Positions 5,694 through 5,696 of a stretch of DNA of 5,696 bases are shown piece by piece; position 1 is the stretch's first letter; each line of letters begins with the position of its first letter. Source of the DNA: Chitinophagaceae bacterium (GTDB lineage Bacteria > Bacteroidota > Bacteroidia > Chitinophagales > Chitinophagaceae); contig JALOMC010000285.1 of assembly GCA_025455665.1 (NCBI GenBank), positions 1 through 5,696 of the forward strand. Direction: 5' to 3'. Below the pieces are notes generated by a model. It did not search any database, was not told the origin of the DNA, and worked only from the letters and a program-made list of their open reading frames with translations. The translations under genes and the position numbers were made by a program.

Positions 5694-5696
5694 GGT

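Overview
The window looks like chromosomal DNA of a moderately GC-rich member of the Bacteroidota, most likely of the Chitinophagales/Chitinophagaceae type. The grounds are protein style (Tat-exported Gfo/Idh/MocA oxidoreductases, DUF1080 proteins, small c-type cytochromes), A-rich leaders without clear Shine-Dalgarno sequences before the main starts, and a perfect TAnnTTTG -7 box before one cytochrome gene. The genus cannot be fixed from the sequence alone. Seven protein genes fill almost all of the window, no gap exceeds about 125 bases, and no RNA gene, CRISPR array or insertion sequence was seen.

Layout. At the left edge a terminator-like hairpin (7-35) is followed at once by a membrane-anchored c-type cytochrome (41-484, +). 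Converging on it is a minus-strand pair: a secreted protein with two DUF1080 (3-keto-disaccharide hydrolase) domains (3269-1911) and, 41 bases downstream, a Tat-exported Gfo/Idh/MocA oxidoreductase (1869-514). A 125-base divergent intergenic region (3270-3394) holds a -7-like box and a bulged inverted repeat. From it a second Tat-signal Gfo/Idh/MocA gene runs rightward (3395-4603). It is followed by a lipoprotein c-type cytochrome (4652-5038) with its own promoter, and an ArsC/YffB-like thioredoxin-fold gene (5078-5431). A perfect 14-bp hairpin separates this from a converging 68-residue gene of unknown function (5693-5487).

How the genes may work together. In known systems, Gfo/Idh/MocA enzymes oxidise the C3 hydroxyl of glycosides to a ketone, and DUF1080-family proteins cleave the resulting 3-keto-glycosides. 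Two exported oxidoreductases around a double-DUF1080 protein therefore suggest an extracytoplasmic 3-keto route of glycoside breakdown. The flanking cytochromes c could take up electrons from sugar oxidation, but that link is inference from position only.

The most notable anomaly is in the plus-strand oxidoreductase. Compared with its paralogue in this window it lacks about 39 residues in frame just after the EKP motif, including the whole VQ(I/V)GxQxRS segment. The gene is otherwise intact, so it may be a decayed enzyme, a divergent variant or an assembly artefact. The left-hand cytochrome also lacks the axial Met that its right-hand relative retains. I saw no clearly new biological system; the cluster is best read as a variant of a known type of sugar-oxidation locus.
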